Below, piece after piece: positions 10,235 through 22,526 of a DNA stretch of 64,000 nt. A model generated the notes under the pieces. It was given only the letters and a program-made list of their open reading frames with translations, was not told the DNA's origin and made no database searches. This DNA is from Cerrena zonata. Taxonomy: Eukaryota > Basidiomycota > Agaricomycetes > Polyporales > Cerrenaceae. Each line of letters begins with the position of its first letter. Position 1 is the stretch's first letter. A program made the translations under genes and the position numbers. The stretch is from assembly GCA_038087015.1 (NCBI GenBank), contig JASBNA010000038.1, positions 248,001 through 312,000 on the forward strand, in the 5' to 3' direction.

Positions 10235-12183
10235 ATGTCTTCGCAAACGCAAACGACGATCAGTCCTCATAACCAATCTCCGTACATCGTGCGGACATAT
10301 CCTTCGGAGAAGGTTATCGAGTCAACGATCAAGGTCGCCAAAGATGCTCAGAAACAGTGGGCTAAGGTCCCCTTAAAAGAGAGGATAGCTATCGGACACA
10401 AGTTCATTGTATGCATGGCCTATTGTAATACGAGACCATCCATTGATCACTTTTCGATATAGGAAGAGTTCAAGAAGGCTGCTGATACAGTTCCAAAGGA
10501 ACTTGCTTGGTCGATGGGAAGGTAAATGCGACATCCCTGAAATCGATATTTTACATGAGAACTGACTATATGCGCTATATAGGCCCATCTCCCAAGGTGC
10601 TGGTGAAGTCAGAGGCTTCCTCGACCGTGCAGAATACCTGCTCTCCATCGCAGAATCATCCTTGTCCGATGTATCTCTCGCGGATACCGATAAGCCTGGT
10701 TTTAAGCGATACATCAAGCGTACACCTCTAGGTGTCATCTTGATTATCGCTCCATGGAAGTACGCCCCCTCACCCTAGATTCCGTTTGCTAACATGACTC
10801 TGATTTATCGTGAACCTACCTCAGCTACCCATACCTCGTCTCTATCAACGCGGTCCTCCCTGCCATCCTCGCAGGGAACGCCGTCCTTCTCAAACCTTCT
10901 CCTCAAACCCCCGAAGCAGCCGAACGTATCGCCAGTGCCCTCATCGCAGCAGGTGTCCCCGACAAAATCGTCCAAGTCCTCCACATGTCCCCCGAACTAA
11001 CTTCCTTCGTGATCAAGCACCCCTCAGTGGACTTTGTTTCATTTACCGGCAGTGTCTCTGGGTGGAAAGAGCGTGAGAAAGGCTGCTGTGGATGCGGAGG
11101 GATTCAAGGGTGTCGCGTTGGAACTTGGGGGGAAGGATCCTGCGTATGTGAGACCTGATGCGGATTTGGATTATACCGTTGGGGAATTGGTCGATGGCGC
11201 GTTGTTCAATTCTGGGCAGAGTTGTTGTTCTATTGAACGGATTTACGTGCACGAGGACGTATACGATGCGTTCGTTCCCAAATTCGTTGAACTCGTCAAG
11301 GTAAGTTTCTCCGACTCACCGTCTCACTTTTGACGGGCCTTGATCCTCGGTTTCTAGAAATACAAACTCGGTGACCCGACGAGCACGGAAACGAATCTCG
11401 GACCTGTAGTTAGTCTTGCGAGTGCTCAAAGGATCAGGAAACAGGTGTCCGATGCTAGTACGTCCCCACTTTTATCCACGTTGCTCGGTTCCTGACCGGT
11501 CGGTCGTGTCTTATAGTCAAGGCTGGTGCGAAGCCATTGATTCCGGAAAGCTTATTCCCTATCGCAGCTGCGTAAGTGGAGTCAGGTTTAGAGTTCTGAA
11601 ACGTGGCTTACGTTGAAAGACAGAGGCACCACATACGTTGCGCCGCAAGTACTTGTTGATGTCAACCACAGTACGTATTGTTTCCCTATAACATTCAGTC
11701 CCATTTACTAATCCGCCGACGAACTACAGCCATGGAAATCATGACGGCAAGTTCTCCCCTGCTACTCACACACAAACCTCTAAAATTATCTCCGCCTGTA
11801 GGAAGAAACCTTCGGCCCTGTAATCGGAATCCAAAAGGTTTCCAGCGATGAAGAAGCCCTCATGTTGATGAACGACTCTCCATACGGCTTGACTGCATCC
11901 GTTTGGACTAACGCCAAAGATAACGCGGAGAGCCAGAAAGCGTTCGAGTTCTTTGCCGAGGAGCTGGAGACTGGGACGGTGTTCCTGAACCGTTGTGATT
12001 ATCTGGATCCTGCGCTTGCGTGGACGGGCGTGAAGAATAGTGGAAGGGGCGTTAGTTTGAGCAAGTTTGGTAAGTTGATTTTTGATTGTGGGTTTGGGGG
12101 TTTGGTGAGATGCTGATTGATGGGTTGTAGGTTATGACCAGCTCACAAGGGCGAAGAGTGTACACATGAAGATCCAAACATAG
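10235..12183 (+). CDS. NAD(P)-dependent aldehyde dehydrogenase, one frame break
   Basis: Oxidises an aldehyde to the acid with NAD(P). Exons 10235-10408, 10463-10521, 10583-10759, 10825-11300, 11358-11457, 11517-11571, 11624-11670, 11730-11746, 11802-12069 and 12131-12183. Family landmarks in order: IIAPWNYP, KPSPQTPEAAE, the FTGS nucleotide loop, ELGGKDP with the general-base Glu, NSGQSCCSIER with the catalytic Cys, EETFGP and NSGRG. Between FTGSVSG and GKSVRKAA the frame moves by one base at a GGG run (11060-11062); the exon length confirms one base too many. As written, translation would end before the catalytic Cys, so this is either a sequence error or a null allele. The intron after 11746 starts with GC (GCAAGT). 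No targeting peptide is visible; substrate unknown. Confidence 0.88.
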
Positions 12184-12335
12184 AAGCAGCCAGTGTAATT
12201 CCATTTGTATGTATACGTACCATCGATACTTACAACAACCATCAAATCTCAGTATCGCATGAGTGGTTTTGATCGTAGGTGCATGAAGCAAACGTGGCAG
12301 AGATATAATAGTATTAGAAGTCCAGAGGTAATAAA

Positions 12336-13256
12336 TTACACCTTGTATCGTTTGCCAGTTTTGGTGAAGAATGTTTGGAGAACGTATACCTGAAGACTGT
12401 TGGCAATATAACATTTAGTATTTGAATGGTGGGTACAAAGTAAGGAAATACGTACGCGGCTATCCCTACGACACCTAACGATTCCAACACAGCATACCAA
12501 AAGAGACGGCTACGGGATATGATTAGATGGAACATTGTGGCAACGAAGAAATAAAGCATACTTCATTGTTGATTTGACAATGTCAAATCCTCGGTTCTCT
12601 CGCGTATGGAAACTACGACATGGATCAGTATAGTCACTACATAAGCAAACGCCAGTCAAAGTACGCACTATTTCTGTGTCCGCTTGATATTAAGCAACAT
12701 GCCATTCAACTTGAAGATACTCTCCTCCAACGCACTCGTCTGATCGGCAACCTGACCGGGCTTCGCAGGTGGGTCTCTTCTCGGTTCGCTCTCAACCATG
12801 ATGTCAAAGTCGATGAGTTTCTCGGTGAGTGTGGACATGTCGTTTTCGAAGCAAAAGGCGTATTCGCCGACGGTGTTGGCTGTTAGGACAAAGTCACCTT
12901 GTCGTTCACGGGTGCCATCGAGGAGGATTCTGTCATTGGGGTCCTTGACTTCGAAGTCTATATCGAAAGAGCCTCCGGATTGGACCTAGTGGTGTATTAA
13001 GCATTTAGGGATATGATACATGCATGATTAAACATACTGCAAAGTAAAACTAGGAAAATATATTGAGTAAGCGAGTGCACAATTAAGCAACAATGGAACT
13101 CACGCCAATCTTCTCCCCCGCCTTGTCCACGTCGGCATAAAAGCATAACCGTTCATTTGGGCCGATGGCAGTAGTCAGTGCGGTTGCGCTAACATGGCTA
13201 ATGACGACGAGGAGGACGTAGAAAAGACATGAAAGAAATACTGAGAAAGCAGCCAT
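12336..13256 (-). CDS. p24/EMP24 family cargo receptor
   Basis: Type I membrane protein of COPI/COPII vesicles, acting in ER-Golgi cargo sorting. Six exons (13256-13104, 13049-13038, 12985-12669, 12612-12562, 12509-12456, 12396-12336) give 215 aa. It has a signal peptide, a lumenal GOLD domain (GPNERLCFYADVDKAGEKIG, FYFAVQSGGSFDIDFEV, GEYAFCFEND), a coiled-coil neck (LEESIFKLNGMLLNIKRTQK), one membrane span near the C-terminus and a short tail with the paired Phe typical of coat binding (VLQTFFTK) and basic residues. Exon 2 is a 12-nt micro-exon encoding only FYFA, exactly the conserved strand of the GOLD domain. Head to head with the Rua1-like gene, 268 nt apart. Subfamily (Erp/Emp24/Erv25) not resolved. 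Confidence 0.92.
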
Positions 13257-13524
13257 GCCAGCAGGCTTTCGCTGGGTCGTGTCGGTGTCTAAGGAGTCTG
13301 TTAGCGCGGCACTGCAAGCAGGTGTGAAAGTGTATGCATGCCAGCATCCAAATCCGGGCATGCATTGTTAGGTAAGCACGGGGCGCCAAACAACGCGCAA
13401 ACAACGCGACCTGCCCGGGTTGGTTTTTAAATTCTCGAGAGCCGCGTTGCACACGCCGCCTCGTCACTTTCCGCTTTTTCCCTTCCTCTCCGCTGGCATC
13501 CCTCTCCCTCCCCCCACCACCGCC

Positions 13525-15418
13525 ATGCAGCCCCCCGCCGCCCTCGACGACGATGTCTACGACATCCAGCGACAGCTCACGTTCATCTCGCCCCCCGCAC
13601 GCCCCTTCGCAGACACTGCCGCACACGACGGCAATGACTGGGGAGCATACACCCGCTTCCCGACCTCGTCACTGCATACACTCTCCCCCTTCGACCACTC
13701 TTCCAAGCAACGTCTCCAGCGTTCTGACACCTCTATGGTCGCTGCAGATGCCCTCCTCATTCTCGCGTGCACCTCGCCGCAGTCTTCGTTCTTCCCATCA
13801 CCGGCCTCTCAAGCGCATACACATACGCCTCACTCAACCCTCTTCTCCAAATCCCCCTCAGACCCCCTCAAAATGACAGAACAGTTTTCTGGTACTCCCA
13901 TACACCACCTGTTTTCGTCCTCTCCAGCATACTGGGGCATCAACTCGTCTTCTGTCTCTCCCGTCATCAGGACGTCCTCATCGCCAAACCACGCTTCGCA
14001 AAGCACCACCTCCTCAGTTGCTCATTACAGGTCGCGCAGACGGCCCTCGTTCGTGCACATGAACTCGCCAGCATATAACGACATGTCTCCTCTCACTAAT
14101 ATTTCCTCTACTACGTCTACCCCTTCGGCGTCGACTGACATGGGTCCCCCTCGGGGGCGTCGTAACCTCCGAGGCAATTGTAGGGAAGTCATTGACTCCA
14201 ACCCTACTAACCTAGATATTAGCCCCCTAGCTACTGACTCCCCTTCTCCGAGGCGGTCCACCAGGACTACACGTGCTACTGCGAGACTCGTTTCAGGATC
14301 TGCAACTGCGCCACCACGAGTGAGTTCCTCTTCCAGCACGAGGGAGCGCCCAACCGTTGCTACTCCCTCAAACAAGCGGAAAGCAAGTGCCTCCCGCGGG
14401 CGTAACGTTAAGCGCACTCGTATCGAAGCAACTGTTGCGGCTTCAGCCAGACCCTCGAGTAGCGTTTCTGACCACGAACAGGACGAAGAGACAGAGGACG
14501 AGGAAAGCGACTCTGAGATGGCACGCCCTATGAGAACTTTCCCTGAGACCGTTCATAGCCACTCAGATTTCCCTTTACTTTACCGCAGGTTCCATGTCCC
14601 TTCCTTCCAACAGGGCGATCATCGGTATGTTTTTCTGGGCTTTTGCATCGCATTTCATACTAACTTTGTCCTTCTCCGTTTACAGCAAGCCTGGTCTTTC
14701 TGGTAGCACTTGGAATGAACCCAAGACCCCCTTCGACCTCTATACGCCACGTTTCGTCAAAGGCCGAGGAGTTACTAAGGTCAGTTTCTATTTCTTTACG
14801 CCTCATCACGTTACTCATTGGGGTCACATGTTTAGGTCGGTTTGTGTCCTATTTGCTGTGAGTCTCCCAAGCGTGGCGGCTCAAGCAAGAAGCTCTGGCT
14901 TAGCATGAAGTATTCTGCATTCAAGTGGTACGTTGCTCTCCAGAGTCATTATCGCAATCTGATTCTTACCGCCTTCCTTACAGAGTCTCAACCCCTTAGT
15001 GCACGAATCATTTGCTGATGTTTCTTTAGCTACCACATGCAGTATTGCCATGGCATATCTCCTTCTTCAAAGGCGCCCTTCTCACCTCCTATAGCTTACA
15101 AGCTAACTGATCAGCCCACCGCGCTCAAGAACCAGAAACCGAAGATCCTCAAGGGCAAATGCCACAAATGCCAGAAATGGCTTCCCGTCGAAGGCCCGAA
15201 GGAAGTCGAGACTAAAGTTAAAGAAATCTTCTGGTGCGTCATTGTTCTTGTCTTCACCTTCTCTTTCTCTGTCTATCACGCACAAGCTAACATGTGATTG
15301 GTGACATAGGTGGAAGCACGCTGCTTCTTGCCACGATGGTTCGACTATCAACGGTGAACGTGACGTCTTCGTTGAAGATGAATTTTACCTTGCTGCAGCT
15401 GATGATTCCAATGCTTAA
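13525..15418 (+). CDS. Rua1-type transcription regulator
   Basis: Five exons (13525-14624, 14686-14779, 14836-14927, 15030-15233, 15310-15418) give 532 aa. The first 360 residues are Ser/Thr/Pro-rich and disordered, with basic clusters (KRKASASRGRNVKRTR) that could be nuclear localisation signals and an acidic stretch. The C-terminal 150 residues match the Rua1 C-terminal domain: LYTPRFVKGRG, GLCPICCESP, WLSMKYSAFKCYHMQYCHGIS, then GKCHKCQKW and WWKHAASCH, an ordered set of Cys and His consistent with zinc binding. The founding member, Ustilago maydis Rua1, regulates a glycolipid gene cluster; here the target is unknown. The start was chosen at an ATG in good context (CCGCCATGC); the frame is open upstream of it but without another ATG. 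Confidence 0.9.
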
Positions 15419-18400
15419 TCAACACATCAAGATACCCGTTACTGGTATACCCTGCCATTTGGACTAATTGGACCTAATCATCAATTACGGCGGACCTCGA
15501 CAAAAAACTATCGTTTGCTCTCTGGACGATACTAATCCCTAATCATTCATCCCCAAGGCTTAAACTCAATCGTCTTTTTTTCTCAGTGCTCATACAACCA
15601 TACACTCGCACAATTCATACCGAATACCCCTCTTGTGGTCTCAGGTTACTTCCATCTTCCTCGCCTAACGCTTTAAAATTATGAGGTCGTTGTGACCAGA
15701 CTCTTTCCTGACTCTCACCACTCTTCCTCTTGACTCACCCTAAAACTCTCGATTGCGAATCGCGATTGCCTCCTGCATCATTTTTCATTGACATACTTTT
15801 CACCTATACCATAATTTCTGCAAATTTTCCATTTAGTTATGTACATAGTATAATGTTCCCCCACATCATCGCTGCTCGGTTCCTTTCCACTCTTCTTACT
15901 CTCTTATCGCTATCTCTCAGGCTCTCCCAGTCTCTCTGTCACCCTATGCATCTCCCTCTGCTATCGCTCTCGTCTCTCGTCCCCTTTTGGTCACTTGTTG
16001 GACCTTGTTTGTTATCTTAGCCTACTTGCCTTCATTGACTGTTGCTTCCCGTTATAACTACTTACTTACCTACTACGGTTGTTGCATTGTAGTGTTCTTT
16101 TTAGTTGCGTAATTCTAGTGGGTTTTTCTGTGCTGTCCTTCAACTACTTGGTGTCCAGAAAAGACTCGCACTCGAAAAGTTCCCATGGTGCTCGGACCGG
16201 GGTCGTTGCAATGGTTTAGTATTTTCCCTATTGTCGAGCTACTCACTCCACAGGTGCACCGTCGCCGTCGGACGTGTCAACGACCCGCACTGAGGGATTA
16301 TGAGCACCAAGTACGTTATCCCTTCTCCCTTCCTGTATCATACATTCTGACATACCGAACTTCATGGACAGACTACCTCTCTCTCTTCTCTACATATCGG
16401 TAATCCCGCGAAACGTGTATACTCGAACGATTTCGGCGCGGGATCGATGTGACGTTAACCCAGGTCAACTTCTTCGTATTCTCTCTCCGTAACGTCCGAA
16501 TACCAACGACTCTATAGAATGAGAAGTCGAAGACCCAGGTCCACATGACTTGGGACTCCGTGAACTGGCACTGGACTTGCGGAGAAATGAATATGGGAGA
16601 CATCACGACCAGGGACTTAACGCGGAGGTGTACCTAGCTACGTACTACTCGTAGTGAGCTGGCCTGCGGTTGGTTCGACTAGGTGTGCGACATCACGCTG
16701 GGTTGCCCATATGATCTCGCGACTTGCAAGTACGTTTCCACCTACACGGCTATCCTTGGCAAGTCGGGCCTCCGACCGTCTGATGTACGGTGGACGGGAG
16801 AGTCGGTGTAACACCAACGGTTCGGGTGTGTGTGGTATCCGCACAATCCCGTACGGTACGGTGATCCTATGCTTCACGCTAGTACGGACACTACATTAAC
16901 GAAACTAACAGCTGAGCAGAGGAATAGACGCGAAATTGCTGCGCTCCTGGTGCAACTCTTCTCTGTATGTGTCTAGTTGACATGCTTTCCGCTATCACTG
17001 ATTTTGCCTGATGGTCTCCAGGGTCTGATCGTCCCGATAAAGATGTTCCTCTTTTGTCAGTGATCTTCGTCATTCAGAACACTCCCTCATTCAACTCGCA
17101 ATATGGTTCCTGTCCTGTGGGGAACTCTCAGACGTCGTACAAGGCAATAATGAAGCTTTATCTATTTGAGCCTCCAGTAGTACTCGCTGGGAGTACAATG
17201 ACCTTGATATCGAACCGAAACGACACGAGCCTAATTCAGTCTCCCTACCTACCTCGGGGAAAGAAATCGATTCAATCACCCGAGGAGGATCCCTTGGTTT
17301 GAGGTTTTCCCTGATAGATACGTACGTGCCGTTAAGCTTTTCGGTACATCGGCCCAATGGTATTCAGTGAACGACGTTATGTGATACAGCTTGATACAGC
17401 AGCCCGCTTTCGAAGATTCTTTCCAAGGTTGTCCCGATAATAGACATGGAGATCTATACCAGATACCGGCTCGCGAGAAGACTACCTGGATGTGATTCCT
17501 CAAGGAACTCTCCCAGAGAGTAAAGCAGGTCAGTATTCTTGCAAATCGTAGTCAATCAATGATTATCTCCCTCCAATGCATTATCAAACAAAGCAGAAAC
17601 TCTATCGCGACGCCACAAAACTCTACTTCAAGGTTTGTGGTGGGAGAAGCAGAGGTGGGTCAAGATTATCCTATAGACTGGGATCGTTCGATCCATTTCA
17701 AAAAGAAGAGGTAGAATGATGAACTAGAAGTGACTTTCGTGATAAAGAGGAATATCAAACTTTCTTTCTTACGACGTTAGTCTTCTCCCGCATCGTTGAA
17801 TCACTCATCGGACGATTCTTGGCTTGATCCCTGGGTATTACTGGGTTAACGTGTATATTTACTTGAGACACTCGGTTCCAAGACGTAAAAACACCACATG
17901 CTGGGCATGTCATAGAATGGTATAATATAATACTCCACGGCTCGGGATTAGGAATGGTCAGATGGTACATACGAAACGCCCCCCAACAATTCGAAACATA
18001 ACCACTCCCGCGAACCAAATGTGATGAGAGCTCCTCTCGGCGAGGATGTCAACCTACACGGAAATGAATCTCTTAGATCTCGCCGAGGACGAAAGCGGGA
18101 AGGAAAAATCTGGGGTACTCTATCGGCGCAATACAGTGGATCTGGCAAGTGACCGAGGGTCATGCGGAAGGACATTGCGAGATCATCCCCAACGATCCGT
18201 GAGGATGGAGCATCAGGAACACGTCACTGATCCGTGAGCAAATGTTTGAGTTCGAATCATGTGAACCTTATTTTGTGTACGTGAAGTTTGGCTTTGTGGG
18301 TCCACTAGGCCTGAGTGCACGGTCAGTGTCACGGTCGTGCCTCATGATGACATTTGGTATCCACCTTATTCCGATGAATAGCTATAACGGAAGTAGTGAG

Positions 18401-18854
18401 GAGATGACCTCAGATGATGAACCCATATCCTGCGAACAGCACAATGGATAATGCAATTGCTGATCCAGACCTTCATTTATTCGAGCCGCAATGCAGTCAG
18501 GGTGTTTTGAATGATGGCAATTCTAAGAACGTCTCCGAACTCTGATACGTCAGGGCAGCGATTAATTTTGGCCTTTCAAACTTGCCCGGTAAAATAGCCG
18601 TGTTCTCCTGGAGCTTCCTTTTCGTCCAAACCTGCGTAGCAGAAGATTAGCGGCATTTGACATTATGCATTTGTTCTGAGAAAACCCGATGAATCTGAGA
18701 TTAAGATCAAGACCTAAGATAGTCAGGGCTCGTCTTCATCTTAAGATCTTATGCAGGGGAGAGAACTATATTTATATTACTGTAAAACGATTCGAAGCTG
18801 TCAATTACCAGCATACGTACCCAGAAATAACTACTCACTTCACCCTATATCACC
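15419..18854. other. Gene-poor stretch of 3.4 kb
   Basis: The first 600 nt are pyrimidine-rich and probably hold the 3' untranslated region of the Rua1-like gene. Beyond that only short open frames occur, on both strands, without consistent splice partners or recognisable motifs. A small ATG frame at 18046-18237 encodes a polar 63-aa peptide and may be chance. Confidence 0.4.
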
Positions 18855-20472
18855 ATGTCTGCCTACCCATTCGACACCTCTCTATTCTTGCGCGACGGCG
18901 ATATGTTGGTTGGTCAAGCTTCGAGGCAAGATGACGGGAGTTATCTTGTACAATACGACGATCCGAAACATATCCCAACTAAATTTCTGTACCGGGACTT
19001 CGAAGTCGTGTGGTACATCAAGCCTAGAGCGGAAATTTCTACTATCGTGAATGTTGATTTGTAAGTACTGTTAGTGATGATAGAACATACCCGATGCTTA
19101 CTCCTTTGAAGCTCAGCGAGACTACACCCGTGTGGGGATGAAATCGGAATCCAGACCCTTCAATCCCTTGACGAGATTCCGATATGTAACGGGCCTTCTT
19201 ACATAGCCGTCACAGTACGATATCGTCCCGAGACATTGTGAATGCCCCTTCAATAACATGCTTTACGTAGGTCAAAGAAGGTCTCGTTGTAATCTGTGCA
19301 GTAAAGAGCGAAGAAGCATTCAAAATCTACATGCGGCTTGTTACACGGGTAGACAGGTATCGACCAAGTGTCAAGTCTCTATCATCAAGAGAATCGCCTG
19401 CCAATCCACTATTCCTGCGAGAGATGATACTAGTACTCTCTACTGGCGTAGAGGAGTTTATCTACGGCAGGCCAAGAAGATTACACCATAATGTATGTTT
19501 AGTAACACGGTATTGCCAATATACTCACCCGATGATGGAAACTTGCTATTATCATAGACATCCCTTGAGCATCTAGGTGTTGTGACCTATCTGGAATACC
19601 CTGTACCATCGCAATCGGTTTCATTGATGCCTGTCGCTTCTGCATCCCCACTTCAAGAGGCCAAGGGGGAGGAGCGGGTAAAACCACTCTCCCTCCTGTC
19701 GGAGTCCAAGACTCCATCCATGGAGACCACATCCTCTTGTGTATCCATGGATGAAGTTCAGTCTCAGACAGGAGACAAGGCGGTTCAGCAGATGTCATGC
19801 GAGTCTACAAAGGCAAGGCCACATAGAAAAAAGGAACCAAATGAGGAACGACAGAATAAGGGGAAACACGGGCCTACTGTCAATACCACACTTCCCCTCG
19901 TGGAAGTCCCATCATCGTCCGTTGATAAGCGACCGGAACGCGCTCGTACGAAAAAGCGCAAATATACTGAAACTGACCTCGATGACGACGACGTGTCCGA
20001 GTACCATCCTTCAGATAACGACGAGACCAAGGAGTCCGGACGTAAACGACGCAGGGTAAAAACAACGGACATTGACGGGAAGGGTAAGAAGAGGCCATTT
20101 CATCCCTCTGTTTGTCCGGCGTACCAATTAGGGTGCACTGCACTCATGAAGAGGGATTCGGATTCGTTGCGCCACTTCCAGTCCTCATGCAAATTCAACG
20201 ACAGGCTGGTAGAGGGTGCAGATCCCATTGTGAAGATTGGGGACGAAGGATGGGAAAAGATCTCGCTCGGCGGCAAGTCCTTCTATTTACCTATCTTGAA
20301 TCTGAAACAATACAGAGAATGTGTATTGGAGAGGGTCGGCCCGCGCTGTATCTGCGGAAAGGAGTTCAAGAGGAAGGATGCCGTCCGAAGACATCAGGCT
20401 AAATGTGCCAAGGCTCATACGCAAGGTGGCGGCAGGAGAAGGAGAAAGTCTGGGACTCGTCGCTCCGTATAA
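18855..20472 (+). CDS. Unrecognised 481-aa protein with C-terminal Cys/His clusters
   Basis: Four exons (18855-19060, 19112-19214, 19271-19492, 19558-20472) join in phase with introns of 51, 56 and 65 nt. The N-terminal 180 residues look like a folded domain (FLRDGDMLVGQASRQ, WYIKPRAEISTIVNVDL, YIAVTVKEGLVVICAVKSE, REMILVLSTGVEEFIYGRP). A long polar linker follows with basic runs (KKRKY, GRKRRRVKT) suited to nuclear import and an acidic DLDDDDVSEYHPSDND. Near the C-terminus there are two Cys/His clusters: CPAYQLGCTAL with LRHFQSSC, and CICGKEFKRKDAVRRHQAKC, the second close to a C2H2/C2HC finger. A DNA-binding regulator is a reasonable guess. I do not recognise the N-terminal domain. Confidence 0.72.
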
Positions 20473-20745
20473 CTATCGTGTGGTCATCTGAACTATAATT
20501 TATTGTATTTATTTGTAGTATTAGTTATCTGATAGAAAAGGAATTGTACTGCTGTAAGCATACCGCTGATGTTGTGCTGGTGGTGGTGGTAAGAGGGAAA
20601 GAGACGTTGTATGACCGTTATCGATACGAGGCGTATTTGAGCGATTCAACACCATTCATTCACATCATTGATCCAGGTGGCGGCATCTTCCGGGCGACCC
20701 GTGCGGTCCGCTTACATCTCTCACCACAACCACCACTTGACTAGC

Positions 20746-21905
20746 ATGGAACATAATCTCTGGGAGTGTACCATGTCCCTTGATTCAACAACGACTGTGC
20801 CCGAAGGCTCTCCGTCTGCATCAGGCTCTAACTCTACATCTTTGCTGTCGTTTCCAGCGCCCACCGTCCCTGAAGTCCCTCTCGCTCCTCCAGTCAGTCA
20901 ACCGAGATCGCTTTTAAAGGACAGGCTCTATGTTGGCAACTTACATCCCACCGTTGACGAGTATGTTCACATTCCCCCCTGGACGTATCTGTCTACTGAC
21001 CGAAACCACAGATACACGTTGCTCCAGGTATTCTCCAAGTACGGCAAAATCTCCAAGTTGGACTTCCTGTTCCACAAAACCGGTCCCATGAAAGGCAAAC
21101 CGCGGGGCTATGCATTTGTCGAATTCGCCGACTCCAGTGTAAGTGTTTGCATGTTATACGCTATCTTTTCCATGCTTATCCTGGCGTACTTTCGCACACA
21201 CTCGATTGTCACTTGCCTGCCCACGATCCCGTTGCGTCTCTCAGATCTCTGAGCATTAAGGCTTGCTCCGCTCGACTATTGAAGGCTAGTTGGTCTAACT
21301 CCTCGCTCGTTCTCACAGGATGCTGCAAAGGCGCTGGTATCTGCCAATGACAAACTATTGCGAGGGCGTAAGATTGTCGTTACTTACGCCCATCAAGCAC
21401 CGACTGAAGACTATGCCATGGGCAGCGCTTCACGATCAAGACGGACGATGACCGATGCAGGCAAACCTACCACACTAAGCTTGCTCAAAAGTACTGGGGG
21501 TAATCGCTCGGCGTAAGTATTATAGACCGGCAGGTTGCAATCCATTTCTGATGTTTGGCCGTATTTAGTACCGAGGACAAGATTGCGAAAATGGAAGCCA
21601 AACTTCGTCAGCTTGGGAAATCGGCCCCGGAATCCTCACTACACCCTTCGCTTCCACCGAAACCTGCAAACGTTTCTACTTCAGTGTCCAATACGTTGTC
21701 ATCAAAAGCCGGGAGGAGTGAACGACAGGCACATCGACCCACAACATCACTGCCGTCTTTCCCCATTCCGAATTCACAATCCGCGAAACCTTCGACGGGA
21801 CTACGTTTGGCCCCTTCTACCTCTACAGGTACATCTTCCGTGCCACGTAGAGGAGCATCAATCACCGGAATTAAGATTTGCAAACCAAAATCGAAGAATC
21901 CTTGA
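20746..21905 (+). CDS. RBM18-like RNA-binding protein, single RRM
   Basis: Four exons (20746-20960, 21012-21138, 21319-21512, 21569-21905) give 290 aa. A single RRM spans roughly residues 62-150: RNP2 is LYVGNL and RNP1 is KPRGYAFVEF, separated by FSKYGKISKLDFLFHKTG, which is the characteristic RBM18 stretch. After the RRM come RKIVVTYAHQAP and a conserved helix (DKIAKMEAKLRQLGK), also present in RBM18, then a Ser/Pro-rich basic tail. RBM18 is a little-studied nuclear RNA-binding protein. The first intron splits the RRM after VDE; the second, 180 nt, is longer than the local norm. A second possible start is at 20773. Confidence 0.87.
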
Positions 21906-22253
21906 TATGCGGTTATCCCTGTAAGCCAAGTCCAATCATTTCCAGACTTTTGAGCTAATATCACGCTTGTTAGATTCACGTTATCACCTTTATGTTTCGT
22001 ACCCTCTCAGGTTTCTTGGATGCCTTTGTATTATCTTGTATATCCCTCCCGAGTCCCGACCAACGCTACCGTAATATAATATTGCTCGTATGAAACAAGC
22101 TGTAATTGATTGCTTATGAGCGTTCTCAATTCAATCATGGAGAAACTAAGCACCATATTGATTCAATCCTTTTCCAGAACGGACAGAAACTACAACTCGA
22201 ACATTTCCTCAAAGCGGCATGGCCAGAAGCTTCTGGACTATAACCTTACTAAC

Positions 22254-22325
22254 GCTGCCTTGGCGCAATGGTAGCGCGTCGCCCTCCTAAGGCGAAGGTT
22301 GCGGGTTCGAATCCCGTTGGTAGTA
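22254..22325 (+). tRNA. tRNA-Arg (anticodon CCT)
   Basis: A 72-nt cloverleaf without intron: acceptor GCTGCCT, D arm GCGC-loop-GCGC, anticodon stem TCGCC/GGCGA closing loop CTCCTAA (anticodon CCT), variable loop, T arm GCGGG-TTCGAAT-CCCGT. The acceptor stem pairs through G-U and Watson-Crick pairs, but position 7 opposes T with T. B box GGTTCGAAT is canonical. A T5 run follows 11 nt downstream. Confidence 0.9.
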
Positions 22326-22336
22326 TCGGGTTAACA

Positions 22337-22341
22337 TTTTT
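22337..22341 (+). terminator. RNA polymerase III terminator of the tRNA
   Basis: Five T residues 11 nt after the mature tRNA end. Confidence 0.6.
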
Positions 22342-22526
22342 GCTCTTGTTGACGACGAGAGGATGCAGACGACCAGCCGGTCAGCTCAATATCAAACGAA
22401 TGGCCTTCTCACAAGACCCGGGACGATGTCCTTCAGAAAGAGCATACAAGATGGAATAACGTATCTTATTGTGAAAGTATTAATACACGTCGTGCAATCA
22501 GTGCGTATCATATGGAGGAGACAACG

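Noticed and set aside
15730..16020. Hydrophobic, Leu/Ser-rich 96-residue frame
   Set aside because: Produced by a pyrimidine-rich stretch, probably 3' untranslated; no splice partners or family features.
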